DNA of 36,270 bases from Burkholderiales bacterium (GCA_017302655.1 JAFLDE010000037.1:1-36270); one strand, 5' to 3'; counted from the first letter of the stretch, positions 15,642 through 28,041 are shown. The notes: generated by a model not told the origin, from the sequence alone. Numbers and translations: made by a program.

Positions 15642-15779
15642 GGTTTCCTCCTGGAAAGCGCCAGCTTGGGCCGGTAGCGGGAACATCAAGCCCCGTTGGA
15701 GCCCATATTGGCACGACCGTGACCTGCCCGGCGTGCACCAGGGCATTGAGTTGGGTGGAAAGTCACGGCTGCGCAGGGC

Positions 15780-16652
15780 TCAGGGGCCCGGCGGTGGGGC
15801 GTGCCCGACCGGCGGCGGCGTGGCGGTGTCCAGAGCCTCCAGGCTCCAGCGATCGTTGTCATCGAAGCGCACCTGCAAACGTACCGGGCGGTGGCCGCGT
15901 GCCGGATCCAGCCACAGCAGCTGTTCCAGCAGACTTCCTTCAGGCCCGAGGCGTCGCAGACGCAGCCAATGGGGCTGCTCAGGGTCCGCCTCTGCTTGCA
16001 GGAGCCAGGTCTGCAGCTCACCGCGCCAGCCAGCCACCTGCAACTGCAGCGTGCCGCCCGGCCGTAGACCCTGTGCAGCCGCTTGCATGGAAGCGTGCCA
16101 GAGCCAGCTCAGCCGGTCCTGCGTGCCGGGGGGCCAGCGCGCCTCGGGCGCGTCGAACTGCTGCAGGGTCTGTGCCCGGCGGCCGGCGCGACCCGCCCAG
16201 AAGCGGTCGGGAAGCAAGCCGCTCTCGCCCAAGCGACCTTCGGACTGCCAGGCCGGCAGCTCGCGTCCGCCACTTCGGCGCTCGAGTCGCAGCCGATAGC
16301 GCTGGCCGTCTTGTTCCCATCGCAGCATGGCCTCGCCGGATTCGCCGCGCCACTGCAGCTTGAAGGGCCACTCGGCGCTGGAGGGCCAGGCCGGGCCAGT
16401 GCCGGCCGCTGGGCTTGAGTCTGGAACGGCGGCTGAAGGAGGTGCTGTGCGTGCACTCAGGCGGGCGGGCGCCTCGGCCCGAGCGGGTGGGTTCAGCGCG
16501 GCAAGCGGCGCCGACTGGGCTTGCCGAACCTGGAAGCGCCCCCAGCTGCCGCCCAGCGAACGCTCAGGGCTGGGTGGGCTGGGTCGCGGTGCCATGCTGA
16601 CGGCATGCACCAGGACCGAGGCCACCAGCCAGCCCAGGAGCGGCCGCCACAT
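15780..16652 (-). CDS. DUF3108 domain protein, membrane-anchored
   Basis: The 290-residue protein begins with a hydrophobic anchor or signal (LLGWLVASVLVHAVSM, residues 5-20), followed by a Pro/Ala/Ser-rich linker to about residue 100. A beta-rich domain follows that opens FKLQWRGESGEAMLRWEQDGQRYRLRLERR and continues with LLPDRF, SWLWHAS and QVRFDDNDRWSLE, the pattern of DUF3108 proteins. These are thought to be periplasmic or outer-membrane-associated with a lipocalin-like barrel, but a role is not established. The ATG at 16652 places the signal at the N-terminus and lies 43 bp from the divergent DUF4197 gene. No strong ribosome-binding site is seen. Confidence 0.75.
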   Translation of the reverse strand: MWRPLLGWLVASVLVHAVSMAPRPSPPSPERSLGGSWGRFQVRQAQSAPLAALNPPARAEAPARLSARTAPPSAAVPDSSPAAGTGPAWPSSAEWPFKLQWRGESGEAMLRWEQDGQRYRLRLERRSGGRELPAWQSEGRLGESGLLPDRFWAGRAGRRAQTLQQFDAPEARWPPGTQDRLSWLWHASMQAAAQGLRPGGTLQLQVAGWRGELQTWLLQAEADPEQPHWLRLRRLGPEGSLLEQLLWLDPARGHRPVRLQVRFDDNDRWSLEALDTATPPPVGHAPPPGP

Positions 16653-16695
16653 GGGTGGCGCAGAATGATTCGACCGCACACCGGGGGGCTGGAAC

Positions 16696-17367
16696 ATGTG
16701 GCGCCGTGAACTGCTGGGATCGATGGGCATTGTGGTGCTTGCGCCCGCGAAGGCGCTGCCCTTGAGCGAGACCGACGCCGCAAGCGGCGTGCGCGCGGCC
16801 TTGGAGCGCGGGGCCCTGGCGGCGGTCGCTGCCCTGGGCCGCAGCGGGGGCTTCATGGACAACGAGCAGTTGCGCATCCCGCTGCCCGGTGCGCTCGACA
16901 AGGCCGCCCGTTTGCTGAAGGCGGCGGGCCAAGGGCGGCGGGTGGACGAACTGGTCACGGCCATGAACCGAGCCGCCGAGCAGGCGGTGCCAGCTGGACG
17001 CTCGGTGCTGGTGGACGCGGTCAAACGGCTGAGCGTGGAAGACGCGCTGCAACTGGTTCGAGCACGGGGCGACGACGCGGTCACCCGCTTCTTTGAGACC
17101 AAGACGCGCGAAGCGCTCAGCGCGCGCTTCCTGCCCATCGTTGCCCTAGCCACTGACAAACAAGGGCTTGCGGAGAAGTACAACGCGGTGGCCTCGAAGG
17201 CCGCAGGCTTGGGCCTGCTCAAGGGCGAAGACGCCAGCATCCAGGCCTACGTGACGCGTAAGGCGCTCGATGGGCTCTTCTGGCAGATCGGCGAGGAAGA
17301 GCGGCGGATTCGCCAGGACCCTGTTGGAACGGGCAGCGCCATCCTGAAGAGGGTCTTTGGCAGGTGA
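16696..17367 (+). CDS. DUF4197 exported protein
   Basis: A 223-residue, mostly helical protein of the DUF4197 family, recognised from GVRAALERGALAAVAALGRSGGFMDNEQLRIPLPGAL, the TRFFETKTREALSARFLPIV block and LDGLFWQIGEEERRIRQDP near the end. The N-terminus RRELLGSMGIVVLAPAKA has twin arginines followed by a weakly hydrophobic stretch, compatible with a Tat signal, though a Sec signal cannot be excluded. The function of the family is unknown. It diverges from the DUF3108 gene and ends 63 bp before atpI. Confidence 0.8.
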   Translation: MWRRELLGSMGIVVLAPAKALPLSETDAASGVRAALERGALAAVAALGRSGGFMDNEQLRIPLPGALDKAARLLKAAGQGRRVDELVTAMNRAAEQAVPAGRSVLVDAVKRLSVEDALQLVRARGDDAVTRFFETKTREALSARFLPIVALATDKQGLAEKYNAVASKAAGLGLLKGEDASIQAYVTRKALDGLFWQIGEEERRIRQDPVGTGSAILKRVFGR

Positions 17368-17391
17368 GAAGGCTCACCCCGGTCTTACCCC

Positions 17392-17397
17392 TATACT
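17392..17397 (+). promoter_or_regulatory. possible -10 box of the atp operon promoter
   Basis: TATACT stands 34 bases before the atpI start in the 63-bp gap after the DUF4197 gene. I could not find a convincing -35 box at the right distance, so this is a weak call from position and one hexamer. Confidence 0.3.
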
Positions 17398-17430
17398 CTC
17401 GGGGTTTCGCTGGTGGTTACCGAGGATTTC

Positions 17431-17937
17431 ATGGAAGTCAGGCAGGGCGGGGTCGGTTCTCGCGCCGTGTCGCGGCCTGACCCCTGGATCGAAGAGGCCG
17501 ACGACGAGACAACCGTCAAGGCGCTCAGCCGGGAAGAGGCTGAGGCTTTGAGGGCGAGGCAGCCTGCCATGTCTCCATGGCGGGTGGTTGCGGCGCAAGC
17601 CGTAGCGGGCGTCGCTGTCGCGGGATTGGCGTGGTGGTTGACGCGCCAAGCGAGTGTTTTTTGGTCGGCGCTTTATGGCGCCATGGCCGTGGTGGTGCCG
17701 AGTGGCCTGATGGCGCGAGGCATGACCAGCCGGCTCACCAGCTTGAACCCCGGTGTGTCCGCCGTGAGTTTCATGCTGTGGGAGTTGGTGAAGTTGGGTT
17801 TGACGGTGGTTCTGCTCGTCCTGGCGCCGCGCTTGGTGCCGGACTTGAGTTGGCCCGCCTTGCTGGTGGCTTTGGCCATCGGCGTGCAAATGGTGTGGGT
17901 TGCGCTGCTGTGGCGCGGCCGAAGCAAGAACAGTTGA
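17431..17937 (+). CDS. atpI: ATP synthase subunit I (AtpI)
   Basis: The 168-residue protein has a charged cytoplasmic N-terminus of about 60 residues and four membrane helices: VVAAQAVAGVAVAGLAWWL, SVFWSALYGAMAVVVPSGLM, FMLWELVKLGLTVVLLVLAP and WPALLVALAIGVQMVWVALLW. This is the AtpI type, which helps assemble the c-ring and may bind Mg2+. The ATG at 17431 follows GAGG at 5-base spacing and is preferred over a GTG at 17413. It is the first gene of the canonical operon and lies 18 bp before atpB. Confidence 0.9.
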   Translation: MEVRQGGVGSRAVSRPDPWIEEADDETTVKALSREEAEALRARQPAMSPWRVVAAQAVAGVAVAGLAWWLTRQASVFWSALYGAMAVVVPSGLMARGMTSRLTSLNPGVSAVSFMLWELVKLGLTVVLLVLAPRLVPDLSWPALLVALAIGVQMVWVALLWRGRSKNS

Positions 17938-17955
17938 ACGGATAGACGAGCAGCC

Positions 17956-19144
<1,189 letters not shown>

Positions 19145-19157
19145 TCGGGTGGAGGGC

Positions 19158-19208
19158 GGCCCGCTGCGCATTGACGCCGGGCCCTTTCTTCGCAGCCGCA
19201 TGGCTGCG
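19158..19208 (+). promoter_or_regulatory. tandem hairpins between atpE and atpF
   Basis: GGCCCG (19158-19163) pairs with CGGGCC (19178-19183) and is followed by CTTTCTT. Immediately after, CGCAGCC (19191-19197) pairs perfectly with GGCTGCG (19202-19208) around a GCAT loop. The first resembles a leaky terminator and the second a stable barrier. They could lower expression of downstream genes or protect the atpE message, as inferred from position. Confidence 0.5.
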
Positions 19209-19235
19209 TCCCCATCCCCTTAGTGAGGCAATGAA

Positions 19236-19706
19236 GTGAGCATCACCGGCACCCTCATCGTCCAGATGATCGTTTTTGCGATCTTGGTGTGGTTCACGAT
19301 GAAGTTCGTGTGGCCCCCGATCACCAGCGCCCTGGACGAGCGCGCGAAGAAGATCGCCGAAGGCCTTTCCGCCGCCGACAAGGCAAAGCTGGAACTGGCC
19401 ACCGCCAACAAGAAGGTCGAGCAGCAGCTCTCGAGCGCCCGTGACGACGCCGCCAAGCGGCTCGCCGACGCCGAGCGCCTGGCGCTGCAGATGATCGAAG
19501 AAGCCAAGGGCAAGGCTGCCGAGGAAGGGGCGAAGATCGTCGCCGCCGCGCGCGCCGAGGCCGAGCAGGAAGCCACCAAGGCCCGCGAACAGCTGCGCGA
19601 TCAAGTCGCCGTGCTGGCGGTCAAGGGCGCGGAAGCCATCCTCAAGCGCGAGGTCAACGCCGGCGTTCACGCCGAGTTGCTGAGCCGCCTGAAGACGGAG
19701 CTCTGA
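19236..19706 (+). CDS. atpF: ATP synthase Fo subunit b
   Basis: A 156-residue stalk protein: one N-terminal membrane helix ([23 protein letters not shown]) then a long charged coiled coil rich in Ala, Glu and Lys up to the C-terminus, where it binds delta. It links subunit a to F1 as a dimer. The start is a GTG with GAGG 7 bases upstream. A two-codon frame ATG AAG TGA (19231-19239) overlaps the GTG, but the ribosome-binding site is spaced for the GTG, so the short frame is probably incidental. Confidence 0.95.
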   Translation: MSITGTLIVQMIVFAILVWFTMKFVWPPITSALDERAKKIAEGLSAADKAKLELATANKKVEQQLSSARDDAAKRLADAERLALQMIEEAKGKAAEEGAKIVAAARAEAEQEATKAREQLRDQVAVLAVKGAEAILKREVNAGVHAELLSRLKTEL

Positions 19707-19708
19707 TC

Positions 19709-20242
19709 GTGGCCGAGCTCGCAACCATCGCGCGCCCCTACGCCGAGGCCTTGTTCAAGGCAGTCGGCACGGACGACGCCGCTCAGCTTGCCGTTCAGGT
19801 CGAAGCCGTGGGGCAGGTCGCCGGGAACGAGCAGCTGCTGCAGTTCGCTGGCAACCCCAAGACGCAGCCCTCGCAGGTGTTTGACCTGCTGAGCAGCGTC
19901 TCGAAGGCTGCCCTGTCGCCGAAAGTGGTCAATCTGCTGCACACGGTCATCGAGAACGGTCGCCTGAACGCCTTGCCCGAAGTGGCCAAGCAGTTCCGCG
20001 CGCTCGTGAACAGCCAGCGCGGCGTGTTCGACGCCTGCATCGAGTCGGCCTTTCCGCTCGACGACGCGCAGCTGGCTGACACCGTTGCGGTGCTGGAGAA
20101 GCGCTTCGGTCGCAAGCTCAAGCCCCAGGTGCTGGTGAAGCCGGAGCTCATTGGCGGCGTGCGCGTGGTCGTGGGCGACGAAGTGCTCGACACCTCGGTG
20201 CGTGCCCGTCTGGAACAAATGAAAGTGGCGCTGACGCATTGA
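19709..20242 (+). CDS. atpH: ATP synthase F1 subunit delta
   Basis: A 177-residue subunit that joins the b stalk to the top of F1. The N-terminal helical domain starts [16 protein letters not shown], and the C-terminal domain holds [44 protein letters not shown], the family signature. It starts with GTG 2 bp after the atpF stop, with GGAG in the end of atpF. Its stop codon lies inside a perfect palindrome. Confidence 0.95.
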   Translation: MAELATIARPYAEALFKAVGTDDAAQLAVQVEAVGQVAGNEQLLQFAGNPKTQPSQVFDLLSSVSKAALSPKVVNLLHTVIENGRLNALPEVAKQFRALVNSQRGVFDACIESAFPLDDAQLADTVAVLEKRFGRKLKPQVLVKPELIGGVRVVVGDEVLDTSVRARLEQMKVALTH

Positions 20243-20257
20243 AGCCCCGGGCTTCAA
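20239..20257 (+). promoter_or_regulatory. palindrome over the atpH stop codon
   Basis: Bases 20239-20247 (TTGAAGCCC) are the exact reverse complement of 20249-20257 around a single C, and include the atpH TGA (20240-20242). In RNA it would form a short GC-rich hairpin just ahead of the atpA leader. Confidence 0.5.
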
Positions 20258-20285
20258 CGGTGTCCCCCCAATTGCGGAGAAAGCA

Positions 20286-21839
<1,554 letters not shown>

Positions 21840-21853
21840 TCTGACCACCCGAC

Positions 21854-21869
21854 GGGGGCTTCGGCCCCT
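21854..21869 (+). promoter_or_regulatory. UUCG-loop hairpin between atpA and atpG
   Basis: GGGGC (21855-21859) pairs with GCCCC (21864-21868) around a TTCG loop, extended by a G-T pair. It lies 15 bases after the atpA stop and just before the AGGAG of atpG. UUCG loops of this type are exceptionally stable in RNA. Confidence 0.55.
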
Positions 21870-21889
21870 GCTTCCCCCAAGGAGAAGAC

Positions 21890-22768
21890 ATGGCGGCAGG
21901 CAAGGAAATCCGCACCAAGATCAAGTCGGTCGAAAACACCAAGAAGATCACCAAGGCCATGGAAATGGTCGCGGCGGCCAAGATGCGCAAGGCGCAGGAC
22001 CGCATGCGCACGGCACGTCCGTACAGCGAGAAGGTGGCCATCATTGCCGGCCACCTGTCACTGGCGAACCCCGAGTACAAGCACCCGTTCACCGTGGCCA
22101 ACGACGCGAAGAAGCCCGTCGGCCTGGTGCTGGTGACGACTGACAAGGGCCTGTGCGGCGGCTTGAATACCAACATGCTGCGTGCCGTCACTGGCAAGCT
22201 CAAAGAGGTGCAAGCGGCGGGCAACAAGGCCGAGATCGTGGCCATCGGCAACAAGGGTCTGGGCTTCATGAACCGCATCGGCGCCACCGTGGTGGCCCAT
22301 GCGACCCAGCTCGGCGACACGCCGCACCTGGAAAAGCTCATCGGCCCGGTCAAGGTGCTGCTGGACAAGTACGCCAAGGGCGAGCTGTCGGCGGTGTTCG
22401 TCTGCTACACCCGCTTCATCAACACGATGAAGCAGGAGCCGATGGTGCAGCAGCTGCTGCCCCTGTCGGCCGAGGGCTTGAAGGACAAGGCCAAGACCGA
22501 ACACGGCTGGGACTACATCTACGAACCCGACGCCGCCACGGTGATCGACGACCTGCTGGTGCGTTACACCGAGTCGCTCGTCTACCAGGCGGTGGCCGAG
22601 AACATGGCCTCTGAACAGTCGGCGCGCATGGTGGCCATGAAGGCAGCCACGGACAACGCCGGCAACCTGATCAAGGAACTGAAGCTGGTCTACAACAAGA
22701 CCCGCCAAGCTGCGATCACCAAGGAACTCTCGGAAATCGTGTCTGGCGCCGCCGCCATTGGCGGCTGA
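21890..22768 (+). CDS. atpG: ATP synthase F1 subunit gamma
   Basis: The 292-residue rotating central shaft. The N-terminal coiled-coil helix begins [33 protein letters not shown] and the C-terminal helix ends [31 protein letters not shown], both diagnostic. The middle carries [17 protein letters not shown]. Full length, with AGGAG before the ATG. Confidence 0.98.
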   Translation: MAAGKEIRTKIKSVENTKKITKAMEMVAAAKMRKAQDRMRTARPYSEKVAIIAGHLSLANPEYKHPFTVANDAKKPVGLVLVTTDKGLCGGLNTNMLRAVTGKLKEVQAAGNKAEIVAIGNKGLGFMNRIGATVVAHATQLGDTPHLEKLIGPVKVLLDKYAKGELSAVFVCYTRFINTMKQEPMVQQLLPLSAEGLKDKAKTEHGWDYIYEPDAATVIDDLLVRYTESLVYQAVAENMASEQSARMVAMKAATDNAGNLIKELKLVYNKTRQAAITKELSEIVSGAAAIGG

Positions 22769-22781
22769 CGGCTGCAGATGA

Positions 22782-24218
<1,437 letters not shown>

Positions 24219-24255
24219 GCGGCGCCTGCGGTCCGGGGGCGTCGTTGCCGTGCTC

Positions 24256-24273
24256 AGCGGACGAAAGTCCGCT
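24256..24273 (+). promoter_or_regulatory. GAAA-tetraloop hairpin between atpD and atpC
   Basis: AGCGGAC (24256-24262) pairs perfectly with GTCCGCT (24267-24273) around GAAA, a stable GNRA loop. It sits in the 128-bp atpD-atpC gap, without a T run, so it is not a terminator. A role in mRNA stability or processing is possible. Confidence 0.5.
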
Positions 24274-24346
24274 TCCGCGCGGCGCCTAGCCCGCGAACCG
24301 CATGCTTGCTTCTTGCACCTTTTTCACACGCTAAGAGAGATCGAAC

Positions 24347-24769
24347 ATGGCAACCCTCCACGTTGACGTCGTCTCGGCCGAAGAGAGCATCTACTCCGGC
24401 GAGGCCAAGTTCGTCGCCCTGCCGGGTGAGAACGGTGAGCTCGGCATCCTGCCGCGCCACACCCCGCTCATCACCCGCATCAAGCCCGGCGCGGTGCGCA
24501 TCGAAAAGGCCGACGGCAGCGGCGAGGAGTTCATCTTCGTCGCTGGCGGCATCCTCGAAGTGCAACCGCATGGCGTGACCGTGCTGGCTGACACGGCGGT
24601 CCGCGGCCACGACCTCGACGAAGCCAAGGCCGCCGAGGCCAAGGCTGCCGCCGAGGAGGCGCTGAAGAACGCCAAGAGCGACATCGACCTCGCTCACGCC
24701 CAGGCTGAGCTGGCCACCCTGGCCGCACAGATTGCCGCAGCGCGCAAGCTGCGGGGCATGAAAAGCTGA
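24347..24769 (+). CDS. atpC: ATP synthase F1 subunit epsilon
   Basis: A 140-residue subunit: N-terminal beta-sandwich ([39 protein letters not shown]) and a C-terminal helical hairpin rich in Ala, Glu and Lys ([19 protein letters not shown]). It binds gamma and the c-ring and can inhibit ATP hydrolysis through its C-terminal helices. Last gene of the operon; a Rho-independent terminator follows 25 bases after the stop. Confidence 0.97.
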   Translation: MATLHVDVVSAEESIYSGEAKFVALPGENGELGILPRHTPLITRIKPGAVRIEKADGSGEEFIFVAGGILEVQPHGVTVLADTAVRGHDLDEAKAAEAKAAAEEALKNAKSDIDLAHAQAELATLAAQIAAARKLRGMKS

Positions 24770-24794
24770 TACGGCGACAGCTTGTCGACGCACG

Positions 24795-24821
24795 AGCCCG
24801 CCACCGGCGGGCTTTTTCTTT
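24795..24821 (+). terminator. Rho-independent terminator of the atp operon
   Basis: GCCCGCC (24796-24802) pairs with GGCGGGC (24806-24812) around ACC, extended by an A-T pair, and is followed by TTTTTCTTT. Fifteen bases later the mutarotase gene starts. Confidence 0.9.
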
Positions 24822-24835
24822 GGGACTGAAGGCAT

Positions 24836-25654
24836 ATGGACAAGACGCTCACCCTCAAGTCGCCCTGTGGTGCCCGCGCCGAGGTAGCGCATTGGGGCGG
24901 ACAGTTGCTGAGCTGGGTCCCGGCTGGCGGCGCGGAGCGCTTGTATAGCTCGCCCGCTTCGAACGCCAGGCCCGGCAAGGCACTGCGCGGCGGCGTGCCC
25001 GTCATCTTTCCGCAGTTCGCCGACCTCGGGCCTGGCCCACGCCATGGCATCGCCCGAACCCGCGCTTGGCAAGTGATCCAGCACGACACGGGTCGCGACG
25101 ACGCACTGGCCACCCTGCGCTTGGAAAGCGATGGCGAGACGCTCTCTCTGTGGCCGCATCGCTTTGCGCTGGAGCTGACGGTGCGCATTCAGCGAGCCGT
25201 GCTGGAATTGGAGCTCTCAGTGGAGAACCTGGACACTGCTCCCATGCAATTCCAGGCCGCCCTGCACAGCTACTGGCGTGTGGCCGACGCCGGGCGCGTC
25301 GTCATCGACGGGCTTCAGGACCGCCCCTACCGAGACGCCGCCACCGGCGCTAAAGGGGTCCAGCACAGCCGGCGCCTGGAGCTCCTGACAGGCCGCGCCA
25401 TTGACCGCTTGGTAAGCGGGCCGGGCGGACCGCTGGTGATGACCGAGTTGGACAGCGGCCGCGCGCTCTTGCTGGAGCCCGAGGGGTTCGAGAATGCGGT
25501 GATCTGGAATCCAGGCCCAGAGCACCAACTGCCGGACCTGCCGAGGCAGGACTGGCAGCATTTCCTTTGCCTTGAGGCAGGCCAGATTCAAGAACCCGTC
25601 ACCCTTCTCCAGGGCGAGAGCTGGTTGGCGCGGCAACGCGCCGTGGCCAACTGA
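24836..25654 (+). CDS. D-hexose-6-phosphate mutarotase (aldose 1-epimerase family)
   Basis: A 272-residue cytoplasmic protein of the YeaD type, which interconverts the anomers of glucose-6-phosphate and related sugars. Landmarks are GGQLLSW (21-27), RGGVPVIFPQF, PRHGIARTRAW with His70, QAALHSYWRV with His144, and FLCLEAGQI with Glu247; the two histidines and the glutamate match the catalytic and binding set of galactose mutarotase-like folds. It begins 15 bases after the atp terminator, so its promoter would have to overlap the terminator region or rely on read-through. A short palindrome follows its stop. Confidence 0.88.
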   Translation: MDKTLTLKSPCGARAEVAHWGGQLLSWVPAGGAERLYSSPASNARPGKALRGGVPVIFPQFADLGPGPRHGIARTRAWQVIQHDTGRDDALATLRLESDGETLSLWPHRFALELTVRIQRAVLELELSVENLDTAPMQFQAALHSYWRVADAGRVVIDGLQDRPYRDAATGAKGVQHSRRLELLTGRAIDRLVSGPGGPLVMTELDSGRALLLEPEGFENAVIWNPGPEHQLPDLPRQDWQHFLCLEAGQIQEPVTLLQGESWLARQRAVAN

Positions 25655-25658
25655 GTGT

Positions 25659-25675
25659 CCGTGAAGAGTTCACGG
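25659..25675. repeat. perfect short palindrome after the mutarotase gene
   Basis: CCGTGAA (25659-25665) and TTCACGG (25669-25675) are exact reverse complements around GAG. There is no T run, so it is either an operator-like site or a weak transcript end; which of these cannot be told. Confidence 0.5.
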
Positions 25676-25759
25676 TCTCATTCGATACCGGTGTCGGGAG
25701 AATTGACAGGGTTCCCGGCAGCGCCATGAAATCTCTTGGAAATCAACAGCTTGGGGTCC

Positions 25760-25775
25760 TGGCTCGAATCTTGAA
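25760..25775 (+). promoter_or_regulatory. sigma-54-like promoter before the PEP-CTERM-like gene
   Basis: TGGCTCGAATCTTGAA matches the -24/-12 pattern (TGGCACG, four bases, TTGCW) except that the -12 GC is GA and one base differs in the -24 half. GG and the -12 G are 10 bases apart as required. It lies 49 bases before the start codon. PEP-CTERM genes in other proteobacteria are often sigma-54 controlled. A separate TTGACA at 25703-25708 lacks a good -10. Confidence 0.45.
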
Positions 25776-25824
25776 TGCGGTAGGCAACCGGCGCGTTGAA
25801 GCCACCCCTTCACAGGAGAACAAC

Positions 25825-26646
25825 ATGGGTCCCAAAAATCTTGGTGCATACCTTCTGGCCTTGGCAAGCTTGGCCGTTTCGTGCGGCGTGCAAGCAGCAG
25901 CCATCAACCGGGTGGCGTACGACCCGAATGGAGGCTTCGGGGTCGCCCTGGGCGGCCTTCAGTGCGAAACCGATCCCCCGGTGAGTCCGAGTGCGTCGGG
26001 TTGCACGATTGACAACCTCCTGGACCTGGGGAACGTCAAGTTCGGCGAGCGCTTCGAAGGTCAGACGCTTTCGCGCTCGGGCAACTCCGACATGCTCGGC
26101 GGCCATGATTCCGTGCAGTCCCCACAGTGGCTGTTGACGGGGGACGCGGGCAAGAACCTCGCACTGGTGGATGGCGGCGCAGATGGCATTCTGCTGGCCG
26201 GTGTCGGCCCCGACGGATCGAACGGCGGCACTCCGAAGACCGATGCGCTTGGCACCGGTGCACTCTCGTTGTTCTTCAACAACGACCAGTCGCGCTTCGA
26301 CTTCATCCTGCATGGTTGGGATGGTTTTGACGCCGACAACAATCAGTCCACGCTCTTCCTGGCCTTCTTCAACTTCGAGGGCGTCCTGATCGGAGATGTC
26401 CTGGCGCTGAGCGACTTGGTCGATGGAAAGAACGAATTGGGTTTCAGCCGTGAAGGCGGTCGCAAAGACATCGCCGGCGTCAGCATCTGGAGCAACGACG
26501 ATTTCGGCTTCCAGATCAGCGGCATGCGCCATGACGTTGACGGCGATCGCGAGCCAGGCGGCACGGTCCCGGCGCCCAGCGCCCTGCTGCTTTCCGGCTT
26601 GGCTCTGTTGGCTGCATCCCGCGCCACGCGCCGCAAGAACGTCTGA
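25825..26646 (+). CDS. secreted protein with PEP-CTERM-like sorting signal
   Basis: A 273-residue exported protein. The signal peptide is about residues 1-25 (LGAYLLALASLAVSCGVQAAA). The mature part is rich in Gly, Asp and Asn with beta character (GTGALSLFFNNDQSRFDFILHGWDGFD). The C-terminus has the three-part sorting signal: VPAP in place of VPEP, a hydrophobic segment ALLLSGLALLAAS, and the basic tail RATRRK. Such proteins are cut by an exosortase and delivered to the cell surface or matrix; no exosortase gene is in the window. AGGAG at 25814-25818 sets the start. No enzyme motif is recognised in the mature part. Confidence 0.75.
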   Translation: MGPKNLGAYLLALASLAVSCGVQAAAINRVAYDPNGGFGVALGGLQCETDPPVSPSASGCTIDNLLDLGNVKFGERFEGQTLSRSGNSDMLGGHDSVQSPQWLLTGDAGKNLALVDGGADGILLAGVGPDGSNGGTPKTDALGTGALSLFFNNDQSRFDFILHGWDGFDADNNQSTLFLAFFNFEGVLIGDVLALSDLVDGKNELGFSREGGRKDIAGVSIWSNDDFGFQISGMRHDVDGDREPGGTVPAPSALLLSGLALLAASRATRRKNV

Positions 26647-26672
26647 CACCGCGCCTTTCCGTGTTCCAGATC

Positions 26673-26700
26673 AAGGGCAGCTTCGGCTGCCCTTTGTTTT
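26673..26700 (+). terminator. Rho-independent terminator after the PEP-CTERM-like gene
   Basis: AAGGGCAGC (26673-26681) pairs perfectly with GCTGCCCTT (26686-26694) around a TTCG loop and runs into TTTGTTTT. It lies 13-40 bases before hemE. Confidence 0.92.
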
Positions 26701-26712
26701 GCCTGCTCGACA

Positions 26713-27807
26713 ATGGCGTCCATGAGCTTCGCCCCCTTGCAGAACGACACCTTCCTGCGCGCCGCGCTGCGCCAGCCCACCTCGCATACCCCCATCTGGT
26801 TGATGCGCCAGGCCGGCCGCTATCTGCCGGAGTACAAGGCCACGCGCGCCAAGGCGGGCAGCTTCATGGGGCTGGCCACGCACCCGGATTTCGCCACCGA
26901 GGTGACGCTGCAGCCGCTCGAGCGCTTTCCGCTCGACGCGGCCATCCTGTTCAGCGACATCCTGACCGTGCCCGACGCCATGGGCCTGGGCCTTTCCTTC
27001 GGCGAAGGCGAGGGCCCGCGCTTCGCGCGCACCGTGCACGACGAGGCCAGCCTGGAGTCGCTGCACTTCGACCTGGAGAGCCTGCGTTATGTCTTCGACG
27101 CGGTGACCAGCATCCGCAAGGCCTTGAACGGGCGTGTGCCCCTGATCGGTTTCGCCGGCAGCCCCTGGACACTCGCCTGCTACATGGTCGAAGGCAAGGG
27201 CAGCGACGACTACCGCGCGGTGAAGACCCTGCTGTACCGCCGACCCGACCTCATGCAGCGCCTGCTCGACCTGCTGGCCGACGCCGTGGCTGCCTACCTG
27301 AATGCGCAGATCGACGCCGGCGCGCAGGCCTTGATGCTCTTCGACTCCTGGGGTGGCGTGCTGGCACACGATGCCTACCAGCGCTTTGCGCTGCCGGCCA
27401 GCCGGCGCGTGCTGGCGCAACTCAAGAAGACGGGCGCTGACGGCCAACGCGTGCCGCACATCCTCTTCACCAAGGGCGGTGGCTTGTGGCTGGGCGACAT
27501 GCTGGACAGTGGCGCCGACATGCTGGGCCTGGACTGGACGCTGGACCTGGGCCGCGCCCGCGCCCAGGTGGGGGACCGCGTGGCCTTGCAGGGCAACCTC
27601 GACCCGATGCTGCTCTTTGCCCCGCCCGAGGTGGTGGCGGCAGAAGCCCGCAAGCTGCTCGACAGCTTTGGCCGCCCGCAGCGCGCCGACGGCGGCTGGG
27701 GGGGGCATGTGTTCAATCTGGGCCATGGCATCAGCCAGCACACCCCCATCGAATCGGTGGCCGCGCTGGTGGAGGCGGTGCACGCGCATTCGCGCGCCTT
27801 GCGCTGA
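26713..27807 (+). CDS. hemE: uroporphyrinogen decarboxylase
   Basis: A 364-residue enzyme that removes four carboxyl groups from uroporphyrinogen III to give coproporphyrinogen III in heme synthesis. The first signature [20 protein letters not shown] carries the substrate-binding arginines; [20 protein letters not shown] holds the key aspartate; [28 protein letters not shown], and GNLDP with the final HVFNLGHGI complete the family pattern. The ATG at 26722 is an alternative start and fits the usual N-terminus ([13 protein letters not shown]) equally well; neither start has a ribosome-binding site. The gene opens only 13 bases after the preceding terminator, so its promoter overlaps that region. 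Confidence 0.97.
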   Translation: MASMSFAPLQNDTFLRAALRQPTSHTPIWLMRQAGRYLPEYKATRAKAGSFMGLATHPDFATEVTLQPLERFPLDAAILFSDILTVPDAMGLGLSFGEGEGPRFARTVHDEASLESLHFDLESLRYVFDAVTSIRKALNGRVPLIGFAGSPWTLACYMVEGKGSDDYRAVKTLLYRRPDLMQRLLDLLADAVAAYLNAQIDAGAQALMLFDSWGGVLAHDAYQRFALPASRRVLAQLKKTGADGQRVPHILFTKGGGLWLGDMLDSGADMLGLDWTLDLGRARAQVGDRVALQGNLDPMLLFAPPEVVAAEARKLLDSFGRPQRADGGWGGHVFNLGHGISQHTPIESVAALVEAVHAHSRALR

Positions 27808-27978
27808 GGCTTGTCCCCAAGCACCTGGACCCGGACGCGGGATTTGTCAATACCCGTCTAGAAGCCGCAGGCGCTCGTGCAAGGCATTGATTTGAAAAGA
27901 AAATTCCTGGAATCCTCAGGGATGCGGGTGTTTCCGGATGCATCGACGGGGGCCGGCCCTGCCCCGTTCCATCGCGTG

Positions 27979-28011
27979 TTGCCCACAAAGTTGTCCACAG
28001 GCTGTGGGTAG
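27979..28011. promoter_or_regulatory. cluster of DnaA-box-like 9-mers upstream of priA
   Basis: TTGCCCACA (27979-27987), TTGTCCACA (27991-27999) and, on the other strand, CTACCCACA (28011-28003) differ from TTATCCACA at one to three positions. The last two flank a perfect palindrome CCACAG-G-CTGTGG (27995-28007). The site lies 31 bases before the priA start, where a DnaA-type protein could regulate transcription. It is too small for an origin. Confidence 0.4.
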
Positions 28012-28041
28012 TTTTCAAACCCTCAATCAAATCAGCGGCTT

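Noticed and set aside
15641-15746. N-terminal extension of the DUF3567 gene
   Set aside because: The family starts at MHLLYQSDSY and an ideal AGGAGG precedes that ATG; the extension has no conserved content.
19231-19239. Two-codon upstream frame ATG AAG TGA overlapping the atpF GTG start as a coupling device
   Set aside because: The GAGG is only 2 bases from that ATG but 7 from the GTG, so the GTG is the designed start.
25703-25731. Sigma-70 promoter TTGACA before the PEP-CTERM-like gene
   Set aside because: The hexamer 17 bp downstream (ATGAAA) is a poor -10 box; the sigma-54-like site is the better candidate.
27979-28011. Replication origin
   Set aside because: Only three DnaA-like 9-mers, no AT-rich unwinding region and no dnaA/dnaN genes; the atp operon and priA are not evidence of oriC here.
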